From: Algibacter sp.
Lineage (GTDB): Bacteria > Bacteroidota > Bacteroidia > Flavobacteriales > Flavobacteriaceae
DNA: 64,000 nucleotides
Direction of reading: 5' to 3'
Assembly: GCF_029245835.1 (NCBI RefSeq)
Contig: NZ_JAQWOO010000001.1
Span: 1-64,000, forward strand
The notes under the pieces were generated by a model that did not search any database, had not been told where the DNA came from, and saw only the letters and a program-made list of their open reading frames with translations. The position numbers and the translations under genes are program-made. Numbering within the stretch: position 1 is the first letter of the stretch; every line of letters begins with the position of its first letter. Shown piece after piece: positions 1 to 8,405 of this stretch.

Positions 1-2
1 TG

Positions 3-101
3 CTGGTATTAAACAATGTGAGATGTAAAATTATAGGTCGAATCTTTGCTGTTATTAATAGAGATTCCCCTTTTGTAGATACTTATAAATTTGTAGCCTG
101 A
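3..101 (+). CDS. C-terminal end of an upstream gene (partial)
   Basis: An open frame enters from the left edge and ends at TGA 99-101, giving about 32 residues ending in VDTYKFVA. Nothing in it identifies a family. A second frame (2-28, ending CEM) is also open to the edge, so the frame choice is uncertain. If real, the gene ends about 120 bp before the sensor kinase. I cannot assign a function. Confidence 0.35.
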   Translation: MVLNNVRCKIIGRIFAVINRDSPFVDTYKFVA

Positions 102-224
102 TTTTTTATGGAAATTACTTGTTTTCTATCATAGAATACGCTTATCTGCTAATACCAGTTTTTTAAATCATCCTTATGTTGTTTGGTTTGATTATTGCTA
201 TATTTATTGAATCTTTATGTACCG

Positions 225-1709
225 ATGAAACTAAAAAAATTGTCCTTACGTACCCGTATATTTCTAGCGATGATATTGCTGGTGTTATTAGCATCCATGC
301 TTATTTCGGCAGTAGCCATAATTCAATATAAAGAACAAAGTGAAGATTATCACAAAGGGCGATTAGAGCGTAAGGAAGGTAGTATTCAAACACATCTTAA
401 ACGCGTTTTAAATGGCCGACAAAATACTTGGGAGGTTAAAACAGAAAACGTTCCGTTAATTTTCAAAGAAGAAATCTATAATATCGCCGATATTCATAAA
501 CTTCAAATAAATTTATACGATTTAGAGGGCGGACTTCTAATTTCTTCAAAAGCAGGTTTGCAAAATAATAATGCAGAAAAATGCCTCGATGCAGTCATTA
601 TGAATGCCATAAGCCATAATGTAGAATTTAATAATGACTCTGAGATTGCACAACATAGGTATGTAGATAAACATAAAGAAAACGGAGAAACCTTCCAATC
701 CTCATACACTTATATTACAGATAATAAGTCAAAAGCCATAGCCATATTAAACATTCCGTATTTAGAAAAAGACGACTTTTTAGCCAAAGAGCTTCTAGAA
801 TTTTTAAAACGGATAGGTTTCGCTTTTATATTAATATTGCTAACCGCAATCGGGATTGCTTTTTTACTCTCAAAATACATCACAAAATCGTTAAAAACCA
901 TTAGCGATAAAATAAATACCACTAGGCTTGAAAAACGTAATAAAAAAATTGATGTAGATGAAACGAGTGAGGAGATTTCAACTCTTGTAAACTCCTATAA
1001 TAGCATGATTGACGAGCTTGAGGAAAGTGCTGTTCAATTAGCAAAAAGTGAGCGCGAGCAAGCTTGGAGAGAAATGGCAAAACAAGTAGCTCACGAAATT
1101 AAAAACCCATTAACACCCATGCGTTTAACGGTCCAGAATTTCCAACGAAAGTTTAATCCAGAAGACGAAAAAATCCATGATAAAGTTGATGAATACAGTA
1201 AAACTTTAATTCAGCAAATAGATACGATGAGTTCTATAGCCTCTGCATTTTCAAACTTTGCGAAAATGCCAGCACAACAAAACGAAACGCTAAATGTGGT
1301 AAAAATTGTAAAATTAGCGCTGGATATTTTCAATGAAGATTATATATTTTTTACGGCTGAAAAAGAAGAAATTATAGCAAAGTTTGATAGAACACAGCTA
1401 ATTCGAGTGGTAACAAACTTAGTTAAAAATGCTATTCAAGCCATGCCAGAACACCAAACTCCAAAAATTGTAATTAATGTTGGCGACAACAATGGGAACG
1501 TGATTATAACAGTGTCAGACAATGGTTCAGGAGTTTCAGAAGCAAATAAAGATAAAGTGTTTGAGCCAAAATTTACCACAAAAACCAGTGGTATGGGGTT
1601 AGGTTTAGCCATGGTTAAAAACATAGTAGAAACCTACAAAGGCCATATTTCCTTTGTGTCAGAAAAGGATAAAGGCACTACATTTAAAGTTATATTTCCA
1701 AAAGAGTAA
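225..1709 (+). CDS. NtrY-like sensor histidine kinase
   Basis: Membrane sensor kinase that autophosphorylates on His and passes phosphate to a response regulator; no regulator is visible in the window. I prefer ATG 225 (MKLKKLSLRTR) to the track's upstream TTG at 195 because it puts the positive residues directly before the first membrane segment. Order: TM1 (about residues 12-35), a periplasmic sensor region, TM2 (FAFILILLTAIGIAFLL), HAMP linker, H-box (AHEIKNPLTPMRL), N-box (VVTNLVKNAIQAM), G1 (VSDNGSGVSE) and F/G2 boxes (EPKFTTKTSGMGLGLAM). The HEIKNPLTP form of the H-box is typical of NtrY-type kinases. Signal and partner are unknown. Confidence 0.88.
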   Translation: MKLKKLSLRTRIFLAMILLVLLASMLISAVAIIQYKEQSEDYHKGRLERKEGSIQTHLKRVLNGRQNTWEVKTENVPLIFKEEIYNIADIHKLQINLYDLEGGLLISSKAGLQNNNAEKCLDAVIMNAISHNVEFNNDSEIAQHRYVDKHKENGETFQSSYTYITDNKSKAIAILNIPYLEKDDFLAKELLEFLKRIGFAFILILLTAIGIAFLLSKYITKSLKTISDKINTTRLEKRNKKIDVDETSEEISTLVNSYNSMIDELEESAVQLAKSEREQAWREMAKQVAHEIKNPLTPMRLTVQNFQRKFNPEDEKIHDKVDEYSKTLIQQIDTMSSIASAFSNFAKMPAQQNETLNVVKIVKLALDIFNEDYIFFTAEKEEIIAKFDRTQLIRVVTNLVKNAIQAMPEHQTPKIVINVGDNNGNVIITVSDNGSGVSEANKDKVFEPKFTTKTSGMGLGLAMVKNIVETYKGHISFVSEKDKGTTFKVIFPKE

Positions 1710-1710
1710 A

Positions 1711-1735
1711 TGTCATTCCTGCACAGGCAGGAATC
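1711..1735. repeat. Short palindromic intergenic repeat (family A)
   Basis: GTCATTCCTGC followed by GCAGGAATC forms a perfect 8-bp inverted repeat (ATTCCTGC, 4-nt loop, GCAGGAAT) directly after the kinase stop. It shares its GTCATTCC end with the longer family A copies at 8406, 12155 and elsewhere and looks like a short form. Confidence 0.6.
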
Positions 1736-1756
1736 TTATTAATTGAAACTAGAATT

Positions 1757-2539
1757 ATGAAATACAACAATATCATTTCCGAAAAAAACAAAGGGATTAC
1801 AATAATAACTATAAACCGTCCCAAAAAACTAAATGCGTTAAACAGAGAAACTATTGAAGAGTTACACCTAGCGTTTGATGCAGCTAATAAAGATAAAAAC
1901 ACCAAAGTTATTATAGTAACGGGTAGTGGAGAAAAAGCCTTTGTAGCTGGTGCAGATATTAGTGAATTTGCTGATTATGATGTTAGCGAGGGCACAAAAT
2001 TAGCCGCCAAAGGACAAGAACTATTATTCGATTTCATCGAAAACCTATCCACACCAGTTATTGCAGCAGTAAATGGTTTTGCACTTGGAGGCGGGTTAGA
2101 ATTAGCCATGGCAGCTCATTTTAGAGTGGCTAGCGATAACGCCAAATTAGGCTTGCCAGAGGTATCCTTAGGTGTTATTCCTGGTTATGGTGGCACGCAA
2201 CGTTTACCGCAATTGGTAGGTAAAGGACGTGCTATGGAAATGATTATGACGGCAGGAATGATTGACGCTAACCAAGCCTTAAATTACGGTTTAGTTAACC
2301 ATGTAATCATCCAAGACGAATTACTGCCACTTTGCGAAAAAATAGCAACTAAAATAGCTCGTAATTCTATAGTGGCTATAGGTGCTGCTATAAAAGCTAT
2401 AAATGCTAATTTTAAAGATGGTGTAAATGGTTTTAATGTGGAAGTTCAAGAATTTGGAAACTGTTTTGGAACTGAAGATTTTGAAGAAGGGACTACCGCT
2501 TTTTTAGAAAAGCGTAAGGCTGATTTTCCGGGGAGGTAG
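1757..2539 (+). CDS. Enoyl-CoA hydratase (crotonase family)
   Basis: A 260-aa crotonase that adds water to trans-2-enoyl-CoA in fatty-acid beta-oxidation, a cytoplasmic enzyme. The oxyanion-hole segments FVAGADISEF and NGFALGGGLELA are present. Both catalytic glutamates of true hydratases are in place, in GGGLELAMA and LGLPEVSLG, followed by the family signature PGYGGTQRLPQLVG. This supports hydratase rather than isomerase activity. It starts 47 bp after the kinase stop and may be cotranscribed with it, but the pairing suggests no shared job. The exact substrate (short-chain or crotonyl-type) cannot be read from sequence. Confidence 0.92.
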   Translation: MKYNNIISEKNKGITIITINRPKKLNALNRETIEELHLAFDAANKDKNTKVIIVTGSGEKAFVAGADISEFADYDVSEGTKLAAKGQELLFDFIENLSTPVIAAVNGFALGGGLELAMAAHFRVASDNAKLGLPEVSLGVIPGYGGTQRLPQLVGKGRAMEMIMTAGMIDANQALNYGLVNHVIIQDELLPLCEKIATKIARNSIVAIGAAIKAINANFKDGVNGFNVEVQEFGNCFGTEDFEEGTTAFLEKRKADFPGR

Positions 2540-2612
2540 AACAGTTGAATAAATAAATAATTTTCTAAAACTAGCTAGATAAAAGTATTTTGATACTATG
2601 CTGGTATATAAA

Positions 2613-2639
2613 AAAAGTGAGCTATTACAGCCCACTTTT
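2613..2639. terminator. Bidirectional hairpin terminator
   Basis: AAAAGTGAGCT, a short loop, then AGCCCACTTTT: an 11-bp stem with one mismatch flanked by A-rich and T-rich ends. It lies between the convergent enoyl-CoA hydratase and the secreted protein, so it can serve both. A near-identical hairpin follows the neighbouring paralog at 3515. Confidence 0.75.
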
Positions 2640-2667
2640 AACAACTAAACTAAATAAGGTAAGATCA

Positions 2668-3279
2668 TTAGTTTTTAATTGATTTAACAAATTGTCTGCC
2701 TTCAGAATGAAATTCTATTTTATAAGAACCTAAATCTAGACCTTCTAGTTTATAGATTCTTCCAATAGACTTCGTGTTTTTAATGGTTTCAGATAACACA
2801 AGTTCAGAATAAGAAGAATCAAACCCTGAAAAATACACCTTAATTTTCAGAGGCTCTTTATTTAATGAAAGTTTGTTAACATAAACTAGATTACCTTTAG
2901 TTCTAACCAAAGGTTTGTAGATTGTTTTTTCGTTTTCCTTATCAAAAACAACAACGTTAGATATTACCTTAAAAGGTATTGTACTTATTTCTAAATCTTT
3001 GTCAAGTTCAAAAACATATCCACCATTTGGTAATGTAGTTAAGTCAAATCCTTTTGTGTATTTTCCTGTTTCTTGTATAAATTCTTTATATAAAATTACG
3101 CCGTTAATATCTTTTACAGATAATAGGTTTCCTTGCTTTACATTTTCTAAAGAAAGATAGGTTCTTTTCGCTTCATTTTTAATGTTAAATAATGAAGCAT
3201 CATTTGCGAAACTTAACAAGGTAAAAGACATAGTTACCATTAAGATTCCTTTTTTTGAGTTTTTAATTAAATTTTTCAT
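2668..3279 (-). CDS. Secreted protein, tandem paralog 1
   Basis: I do not recognise the family. The start is ATG at 3279 (MKNLIKNSKKGILMV), not the track's 3342, because it gives a clean signal peptide (TMSFTLLSFAND) and aligns with the start of the neighbour at 4166. The remaining protein is about 180 residues of predicted beta-rich sequence, with blocks shared with that neighbour: EN/HVKQGNLL, ILYKEFI, TKGFDLTTLPNGGYVFEL, IPFKV and KPLVRTKGNLVYVNKL. It is probably periplasmic or surface-exposed. Its promoter region and terminator are also duplicated with the paralog. Confidence 0.75.
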   Translation of the reverse strand: MKNLIKNSKKGILMVTMSFTLLSFANDASLFNIKNEAKRTYLSLENVKQGNLLSVKDINGVILYKEFIQETGKYTKGFDLTTLPNGGYVFELDKDLEISTIPFKVISNVVVFDKENEKTIYKPLVRTKGNLVYVNKLSLNKEPLKIKVYFSGFDSSYSELVLSETIKNTKSIGRIYKLEGLDLGSYKIEFHSEGRQFVKSIKN

Positions 3280-3308
3280 AATCTGGGTTTTTATAACGTT
3301 CAACACTA

Positions 3309-3316
3309 CAAATATA
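3309..3316 (-). promoter_or_regulatory. -7 box of secreted paralog 1
   Basis: Read on the minus strand this is TATATTTG, an exact match to the Bacteroidetes -7 consensus TAnnTTTG, 29 bp before the ATG at 3279. The leader between box and start (GTTGAACGTTAT...CCCAGATTATG) is nearly the same in the paralog. Confidence 0.6.
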
Positions 3317-3352
3317 TGGCAGATTATAATTGTGTAAAACATTGATATTGAC

Positions 3353-3371
3353 TAATTTATGTGCTAAATTA
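3353..3371. promoter_or_regulatory. Candidate operator, copy 1
   Basis: Perfect inverted repeat TAATTTA-N5-TAAATTA, inside a longer block that recurs upstream of the paralog at 4241. It lies about 37 bp upstream of the -7 box, a position suited to an activator. Confidence 0.5.
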
Positions 3372-3514
3372 TCTGTTAATTTTACATCATTTTTAGGTAA
3401 AATAAATGTATTATTTAGTAGCTAAATAATAAGGAATAGTAGGAAACAAAAAAATGCTTTATATAAAAGCATTATAAGTTATACTAATTAAAAAATGTGG
3501 TAATTATAAAAAAT

Positions 3515-3541
3515 AAAAGTGGGCCACCACAGCCCACTTTT
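3515..3541. terminator. Hairpin terminator of secreted paralog 2
   Basis: AAAAGTGGGC, 7-nt loop, GCCCACTTTT: a perfect 10-bp stem with A/T ends, 32 bp past the stop of the 3573-4166 gene on the minus strand. Confidence 0.75.
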
Positions 3542-3572
3542 CCAACTAAACTAAACTAAATAAGACATTAAA

Positions 3573-4166
3573 CTAATTATTAATGAATGTTGTATACTCC
3601 TTGTTATTAGAGTTTATTACTATTTTATAATTTCCTTTTTCTAATTTGAAAGCTTTTTCAATAACTTTTTCGTTTTCAATTTTTTCTGAATAACGAAGTT
3701 TAACTTCATTATCATAAATGGCGAATATTTCAATTAAAGTTTTATCCAACATAGGAGCAAGCTTAGTTACTAAAACTAAGTTTCCTTTTTGTTTTATGTA
3801 AGGCTTAAAATATGTGGCCTCATCTTCTTTTTTAAAAATAACGTTGTTTGATTCAACAGAAAAAGGGATTTTGTTAACCTCTAAATATTTTTCTAATTCA
3901 AAGAAATAATGACCATCTGGTAATTCAGTTAAATTAAATCCTTTTTTATAAAGCCCATTATCTTCAATGGTTTCTTTGTAAAGTACTAAATCGTAGCTGT
4001 CTTTAATATATAGTAAATTACCTTCCTTTACATGTTCTAATACTAATGCTACTTTTTTAGAGTCTCTTTTAGAAAGCATGTTACCATCATTAGCGAACCC
4101 TGAAACCGTAGCCAATAGCGCTAAGATTAAAATTCCTTTTTTTGTGTTTATAAATACGTTGTTCAT
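3573..4166 (-). CDS. Secreted protein, tandem paralog 2
   Basis: A 197-aa protein of unknown function with a signal peptide (KKGILILALLATVSGFAND). It aligns over its length with the product of 2668-3279: EHVKEGNLLYIKD, VLYKETIE, YKKGFNLTELPDGHYFFEL, IPFSVESNNVIF and KPYIKQKGNLVLVTKL. The pair arose by tandem duplication that carried promoter, operator and terminator along. No catalytic motif or lipobox is seen; a periplasmic beta-sandwich is a guess. The adjacent divergent AraC-type gene is the natural candidate regulator. Confidence 0.75.
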   Translation of the reverse strand: MNNVFINTKKGILILALLATVSGFANDGNMLSKRDSKKVALVLEHVKEGNLLYIKDSYDLVLYKETIEDNGLYKKGFNLTELPDGHYFFELEKYLEVNKIPFSVESNNVIFKKEDEATYFKPYIKQKGNLVLVTKLAPMLDKTLIEIFAIYDNEVKLRYSEKIENEKVIEKAFKLEKGNYKIVINSNNKEYTTFINN

Positions 4167-4196
4167 AATCTGGGTTTTTCATAACGTTCAACGGTA

Positions 4197-4204
4197 CAAA
4201 GGTA
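4197..4204 (-). promoter_or_regulatory. -7 box of secreted paralog 2
   Basis: Minus-strand TACCTTTG, an exact fit to TAnnTTTG, 30 bp upstream of ATG 4166 and equivalent in position to the box at 3309. Confidence 0.6.
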
Positions 4205-4240
4205 TATAGGAAGAAGACCTCTAAAAACATCAATTTTGAC

Positions 4241-4259
4241 TAATTTATATGCTAAATTA
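4241..4259. promoter_or_regulatory. Candidate operator, copy 2
   Basis: TAATTTA-N5-TAAATTA again, with the same flanks as copy 1 (TTGAC before, TCTGTTAAT after). It sits about 36 bp upstream of the -7 box, the same spacing as at 3353. It also lies between the divergent AraC gene and paralog 2. Confidence 0.5.
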
Positions 4260-4345
4260 TCTGTTAATGCAATGTTAAGTTAATGTTAAGGTAATTTAAC
4301 ATATATTTAGGGTAATAGTATATATAATGTGTGCACAATAAGTAT

Positions 4346-4353
4346 TAAATTTG
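4346..4353 (+). promoter_or_regulatory. -7 box of AraC-family gene
   Basis: TAAATTTG matches TAnnTTTG and lies 17 bp before ATG 4371. It sits inside the ORF-track extension that begins at GTG 4329, so it argues for the later start. Confidence 0.5.
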
Positions 4354-4370
4354 CAATTAAATCCGCTCTC

Positions 4371-5246
4371 ATGATTAATAAAAAACCTACTTTAGAGAAA
4401 CTTACCCCAAGTTTTGGAAGCTCTATACTAGTTAAACGGCATTCAGAAAAGGCAGATAGACTCAATGCCTACTGGCATTTCCATCCTGAGTTAGAACTTG
4501 TGTATGTAAATAAAGGACAGGGAAAAACACATATTGGTAATCACTTATCTTATTTTAACAATAGTCAACTTATCTTAATTGGATCCAACTTGCCTCATAA
4601 TGGTTTTGCAGATAGATTAACAGCTAATGGTTCTGAAACAACAATCCAGTTTAAATCTAACTTTTTAGGTAATGATTTTGTCAAGATTCCTGAAATGGCT
4701 GGTATTAATGCGTTATTTGAAAGAGCAAAAAAAGGGATTCGTTTTCAAGTTGAAACCAAAGCCTATATTGGTCCAAAGATTGATGAACTTTTAGAGAGTG
4801 AGGGTTTAGAGCGTATTTTAAAACTTTTAAATATTCTTGATTATCTGGCAAAAACGGAAGATTACGGACTCTTAAATGCTGATGGTTTTGCGTTTGAAGC
4901 CGAAGCGCAAGATAGTGCTAAGATTGGAGCCATATTTAAATATGTGAATAAAAATTTCCAACAACACATTGCATTAGATGAAATTGCAGATGTGGTAAGT
5001 ATGACGATACCTGCGTTTTGTAGATATTTTAAAAAAGCTACTGGAAAAACATTTACTCAAATAGTGAATGAATATCGTGTGGTTCATGCCACAAAATTAC
5101 TCTCCGAAGAAAGTAATATGAGTATTGCTGATGTATGTTTTGAGTGTGGATTTAATAATTTCTCGCATTTTAATAAAGTGTTTAACGATATTACTGGCAA
5201 GAGTGCATCAAGTTACAGGAAAGAAATTAAGTTAATTATTCAGTAA
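4371..5246 (+). CDS. AraC-family transcriptional regulator with cupin sensor domain
   Basis: A 291-aa DNA-binding regulator. The N-terminal half carries a cupin-like effector domain (AYWHFHPELELVYVNKGQGKTHIG). The C-terminal 100 residues are a double helix-turn-helix AraC domain (HIALDEIADVVSMTIPAFCRYFKKATG, then ADVCFECGFNNFSHFNKVFNDITGKS). I chose ATG 4371 over GTG 4329 because a -7 promoter box lies between them. It is divergent from the secreted paralog pair, whose duplicated palindromes are plausible binding sites. The ligand is unknown. Confidence 0.88.
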   Translation: MINKKPTLEKLTPSFGSSILVKRHSEKADRLNAYWHFHPELELVYVNKGQGKTHIGNHLSYFNNSQLILIGSNLPHNGFADRLTANGSETTIQFKSNFLGNDFVKIPEMAGINALFERAKKGIRFQVETKAYIGPKIDELLESEGLERILKLLNILDYLAKTEDYGLLNADGFAFEAEAQDSAKIGAIFKYVNKNFQQHIALDEIADVVSMTIPAFCRYFKKATGKTFTQIVNEYRVVHATKLLSEESNMSIADVCFECGFNNFSHFNKVFNDITGKSASSYRKEIKLIIQ

Positions 5247-5258
5247 AAAAATAAGTTT

Positions 5259-5432
5259 ATGGTAGATAAAATCAATGAAGCTTTAAATTACTATTCTTAT
5301 AAGAAAAAAGGAATCATGAATTTTGTTAATGGTAAAGACGATTTAACTGTTGAAGAAATTATAGAAAACGCTGAGGAATTATCCATATTAGAATATAAAA
5401 TTACAGCTTTACAAGTCGCTCTAGAGAACTAA
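5259..5432 (+). CDS. Small protein, 57 aa, unknown
   Basis: An ATG-started frame below the ORF-track cutoff, 12 bp after the AraC-family stop. The product starts MVDKINEALNYYSYKKKG and ends with an acidic helical stretch (VEEIIENAEELSILEYK). It is rich in Lys and Glu, with no membrane segment. Position and codon use fit a real gene cotranscribed with the regulator. I do not know a function. Confidence 0.5.
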   Translation: MVDKINEALNYYSYKKKGIMNFVNGKDDLTVEEIIENAEELSILEYKITALQVALEN

Positions 5433-5434
5433 TA

Positions 5435-6094
5435 TTACATCTCTCCTTGCCATTCAGCGTAAAACTGATTTAAAAATCCTAACATGTAGTTGTGACGTTT
5501 TAAAGCAAGTTCTTTACCTGTTTTAGTGTTCATTTTATCTTTTAACAGCAATAGCTTTTCATAAAAATGATTGATTGTTGGAGAAGTTGAAGCTTTGTAT
5601 TCGGCCTTAGACATATTAAGATTAGGTGTAACCTCAGGGTTATAAAGTGCCCTATTTTTAAACCCACCATAATTAAAACAACGTGCAATACCAATAGCAC
5701 CAATGGCATCAAGCCTATCTGCATCCTGAACGACATCTAACTCTGGTGATTTGAATTTTTGAGCCTCATTACCGCCTTTAAAAGATATATGCTCTATAAT
5801 ATTTATAACATGTTCTATTATTTTTGAATCTACATTCAATTTAAATAGAAATTCTCGTGCTATTTTAGGGCCTATAGTTTCATCACCATTATGAAATTTA
5901 CTATCTGCAATGTCGTGTAATAAAGCACCTAGCGAGACTATAAACTCATTAACAGGTTCTGATTTTGCAATTAAAAGGCTGTTTTTGTAAACACGTTCTA
6001 TATGAAACCAATCATGACCACCTTCAGCGTTAGCTAAAGTAACTTTAACAAATTCAATGGTTTTGTTAATGATGTTGTCTGTTGAGGTTTGCAT
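5435..6094 (-). CDS. HD-domain phosphohydrolase
   Basis: A 219-aa cytoplasmic metal-dependent phosphohydrolase of the HD superfamily, close to the YedJ/YpgQ group. Metal ligands are visible: H in GGHDWFHIERV, HD in LGALLHDIADSKF, and D in VVQDADRLDAIGAIGIAR, which is typical of this subgroup. Relatives act on nucleotides or small phosphate esters; the substrate here is unknown. It ends 2 bp from the convergent small gene at 5259-5432 and starts 48 bp past the desaturase stop, so cotranscription with the desaturase is possible. Confidence 0.85.
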   Translation of the reverse strand: MQTSTDNIINKTIEFVKVTLANAEGGHDWFHIERVYKNSLLIAKSEPVNEFIVSLGALLHDIADSKFHNGDETIGPKIAREFLFKLNVDSKIIEHVINIIEHISFKGGNEAQKFKSPELDVVQDADRLDAIGAIGIARCFNYGGFKNRALYNPEVTPNLNMSKAEYKASTSPTINHFYEKLLLLKDKMNTKTGKELALKRHNYMLGFLNQFYAEWQGEM

Positions 6095-6142
6095 TGGATA
6101 AAAATAAAAATCCCTTTTATTAAGAAAGGAATTTTTTAAGTT

Positions 6143-7141
6143 TTATTTTATGATAGCAGGCTCTACCCATTTAAATTGAAACGAATTTTCTGGAACCTTC
6201 ATACGCTCAGACAGACGATACATTCTTGAAGGAAGTTTCATGAGATAGTCTCTAGCTTTTTCAGCTTCATCATTAAGTCCAGTAATTTTATCAATTTCCC
6301 AACGTTCAATCAGTTTTTGTAAAATATCAACATAATCTGTTGAGGTATAGACGCCAATACGCTGAGCTGTATTAGAGAATTCTTCAAAAGCACTACTAGC
6401 TTCACCTCCAGATTCTCTCAAAAAATGTGCTGGCATAGTAATTTTTTGTTTCATCATATAATGAAAAGCCATCATCATTTGGTTAGGGTCTACAGCAAAA
6501 ATACGCTCTACAAACTCGGAGTAAGCATGGTGGTGTCGCATTTCATCTCCAGCAATAATTTTACACATTTTAGAGAGACGTTTATTGCCTTTATCCTTAG
6601 CAATTTTTGCAACACGATTATGAGAAACATAAGTAGCTAACTCTTGAAAGCTAGTGTATACAAAGTTTTTATAAGGATCTCTATCTGTGCCAATATCAAA
6701 ACCATCCGTAATAAGGTGCTGTGTGGTTTTTTCAATTTCTTTCATGTTTACTCTTCCAGAAAGATATAAGTATTTATTTAGTACATCTCCATGTCTATTT
6801 TCTTCACCGGTCCATTGGCGCACCCATTTTCCCCAGCCATTTTCCCCATTTACTTGGTCTACACCTTCAACATCCATTAACCAAGATTCGTAAGTAGGTA
6901 AAGCCTCTTCAGTAATCATATCACCAACTAAAACAACCCAAAAATCATAAGGTAAATCTTTAGCAAGCTCTCTAATTTCTCTAACTTCTTCAAAAAAAGC
7001 ATCATCTGTAGTTTCAGAATTAGGCAAAAAATCGGTAGGCTGCCAGATGCTATCAATTGGAATTAAGTATTTTTTCATTAATGCATCAACATCTTTTTCC
7101 AAAAACTGCATCACTTCTAATCTCTTATTCTTTAAAGACAT
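6143..7141 (-). CDS. Acyl-ACP desaturase (soluble di-iron)
   Basis: A 332-aa soluble fatty-acid desaturase that inserts a double bond in acyl-ACP using a di-iron centre. The two iron-binding ExxH-type motifs are EENRHGD and DEMRHHH. The rest of the four-helix bundle follows the stearoyl-ACP-desaturase pattern, and the length is normal. An acyltransferase lies 12 bp upstream on the same strand, suggesting a lipid-synthesis pair that makes and places unsaturated acyl chains. Regiospecificity cannot be told from sequence. Confidence 0.9.
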   Translation of the reverse strand: MSLKNKRLEVMQFLEKDVDALMKKYLIPIDSIWQPTDFLPNSETTDDAFFEEVREIRELAKDLPYDFWVVLVGDMITEEALPTYESWLMDVEGVDQVNGENGWGKWVRQWTGEENRHGDVLNKYLYLSGRVNMKEIEKTTQHLITDGFDIGTDRDPYKNFVYTSFQELATYVSHNRVAKIAKDKGNKRLSKMCKIIAGDEMRHHHAYSEFVERIFAVDPNQMMMAFHYMMKQKITMPAHFLRESGGEASSAFEEFSNTAQRIGVYTSTDYVDILQKLIERWEIDKITGLNDEAEKARDYLMKLPSRMYRLSERMKVPENSFQFKWVEPAIIK

Positions 7142-7153
7142 GTATTCACTTTT

Positions 7154-7891
7154 TTAGTGTTGTATATGGTTTTTAATAGTAGATTCAATACTATTTATAA
7201 GCTCCTGCTTATTAACAAAGGTAGCTAATTCTATGGGTTTATGTACAGTAAATTTTAGATGATTGCCTAATCCCATTGGGAATTTCCCGTAGCGTAAGAT
7301 TTTCCAAGAATTATTTATTGTAATAGGAACGACTAATGCAGAAGGCACTTTTTTAAACAAAATTTCTAAGCCTTTTGTTTGAAATGACTTAGGTGTTCCA
7401 TCTTTACTTCGTGTCCCTTCAGGAAAAATAACAGCAGCATATTTATTTTTTTCAATATACTCGCCAAATTTTATGAGTGCTGGTAAAGATTGCCGTGGGT
7501 TCTTCCGGTCAATTAAAGCGGCGCCTCCATGTCGTAAATTATAGGATACACTTGGAATACCTTTTCCTAATTCTATTTTACTAATAAATTTAGGACTATG
7601 CTTGCGCATATACCAGGTAATAGGATAAATATCATGTAAGCTTTGATGATTTGCAACAATGATTAAAGGACGATTTGTACTAATGTTATGCGGATTATTA
7701 AAAGTAAAACGCGTGCCTAAAATATTGGCACATCGCATTAAGCATAATTGTAAAGCGTATACACTTCTTTGATGAGCTTGGTACCCAAAAATATTAAAAC
7801 ATAACCATTGTATTGGATGAAATACAATTAATGTTAATCCAAAAAACAAATAATAAATAAACGATATTGGATAGGACAAGAGTTTTATCAT
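7154..7891 (-). CDS. PlsC-type lysophospholipid acyltransferase
   Basis: A 245-aa membrane-associated 1-acyl-glycerol-3-phosphate acyltransferase. An N-terminal membrane helix (PISFIYYLFFGLTLIVF) is followed by the HX4D catalytic motif NHQSLHD, a GAALIDRKNP block and the substrate-binding FPEGTRSKDG motif. It makes phosphatidate or a related lipid at the inner membrane. It precedes the desaturase in the same transcription direction with 12 bp between them, consistent with a shared membrane-lipid role. An ornithine- or glycine-lipid acyltransferase is an alternative. Confidence 0.88.
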   Translation of the reverse strand: MIKLLSYPISFIYYLFFGLTLIVFHPIQWLCFNIFGYQAHQRSVYALQLCLMRCANILGTRFTFNNPHNISTNRPLIIVANHQSLHDIYPITWYMRKHSPKFISKIELGKGIPSVSYNLRHGGAALIDRKNPRQSLPALIKFGEYIEKNKYAAVIFPEGTRSKDGTPKSFQTKGLEILFKKVPSALVVPITINNSWKILRYGKFPMGLGNHLKFTVHKPIELATFVNKQELINSIESTIKNHIQH

Positions 7892-7915
7892 GCCCCAAAA
7901 ATAATAAACTATGTT

Positions 7916-8314
7916 TTAGTATACGGCAACGCAAGCGTTATTTTCGCAATTTACGCTAACGGGCGGGTTGGCAACGGCACAATCAGAAACAATATCCCAT
8001 CTAGTATTGAAACTAGCTTCTTTGCTATTATAAGTATCAACCTTTTTTTTAAGTGCTTCGGTATCAATAGAAGTTGAATAGACTAAATAACCCCATGGAC
8101 CACCACAAGGTTTACTGCCAAAGGCAATAAATTTACACTCAAAAGTATCTCCACAAATAGAAGCACGCGCTAAATTTTCAATTTCAGCCTTTAAAACAGA
8201 TAATTCCTGTTGTTCATTTTCTTGGGTAATTGGAGGTATATCCTCTTCACATTGTGTAGAAAACAATAATAAGCAAACAGGTATTAAAATAAATTTAGAC
8301 AATGATGATTTCAT
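7916..8314 (-). CDS. Putative lipoprotein, Cys-rich
   Basis: A 132-aa protein with an N-terminal signal ending in a lipobox-like FSTQC, so likely lipid-anchored to a periplasmic or outer-membrane face. The mature part has six further cysteines (CGDTFEC, KPCGGPWGY, SDCAVAN, VNCENNACVAVY), suggesting disulfide bonds. The block CGGPWGYLVYS recalls small uncharacterised Bacteroidetes lipoproteins. No enzyme motif is present. It starts upstream of the acyltransferase, with 24 bp between them. Confidence 0.7.
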   Translation of the reverse strand: MKSSLSKFILIPVCLLLFSTQCEEDIPPITQENEQQELSVLKAEIENLARASICGDTFECKFIAFGSKPCGGPWGYLVYSTSIDTEALKKKVDTYNSKEASFNTRWDIVSDCAVANPPVSVNCENNACVAVY

Positions 8315-8371
8315 CTTTTTACAGTTTTTTAATAAGATGTAATAGATTTAAAAAGGTTGCGTCAAAATAAA

Positions 8372-8395
8372 AAACCACGAATTAATTCGTGGTTT
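8372..8395. terminator. Perfect 24-bp palindrome, likely terminator of the bacilliredoxin gene
   Basis: AAACCACGAATT joined to AATTCGTGGTTT, a perfect palindrome of two 12-bp arms. On the minus strand it is followed by TTTATTTTG, so it probably ends the transcript from 8909. Confidence 0.6.
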
Positions 8396-8405
8396 AAATT
8401 TCATA

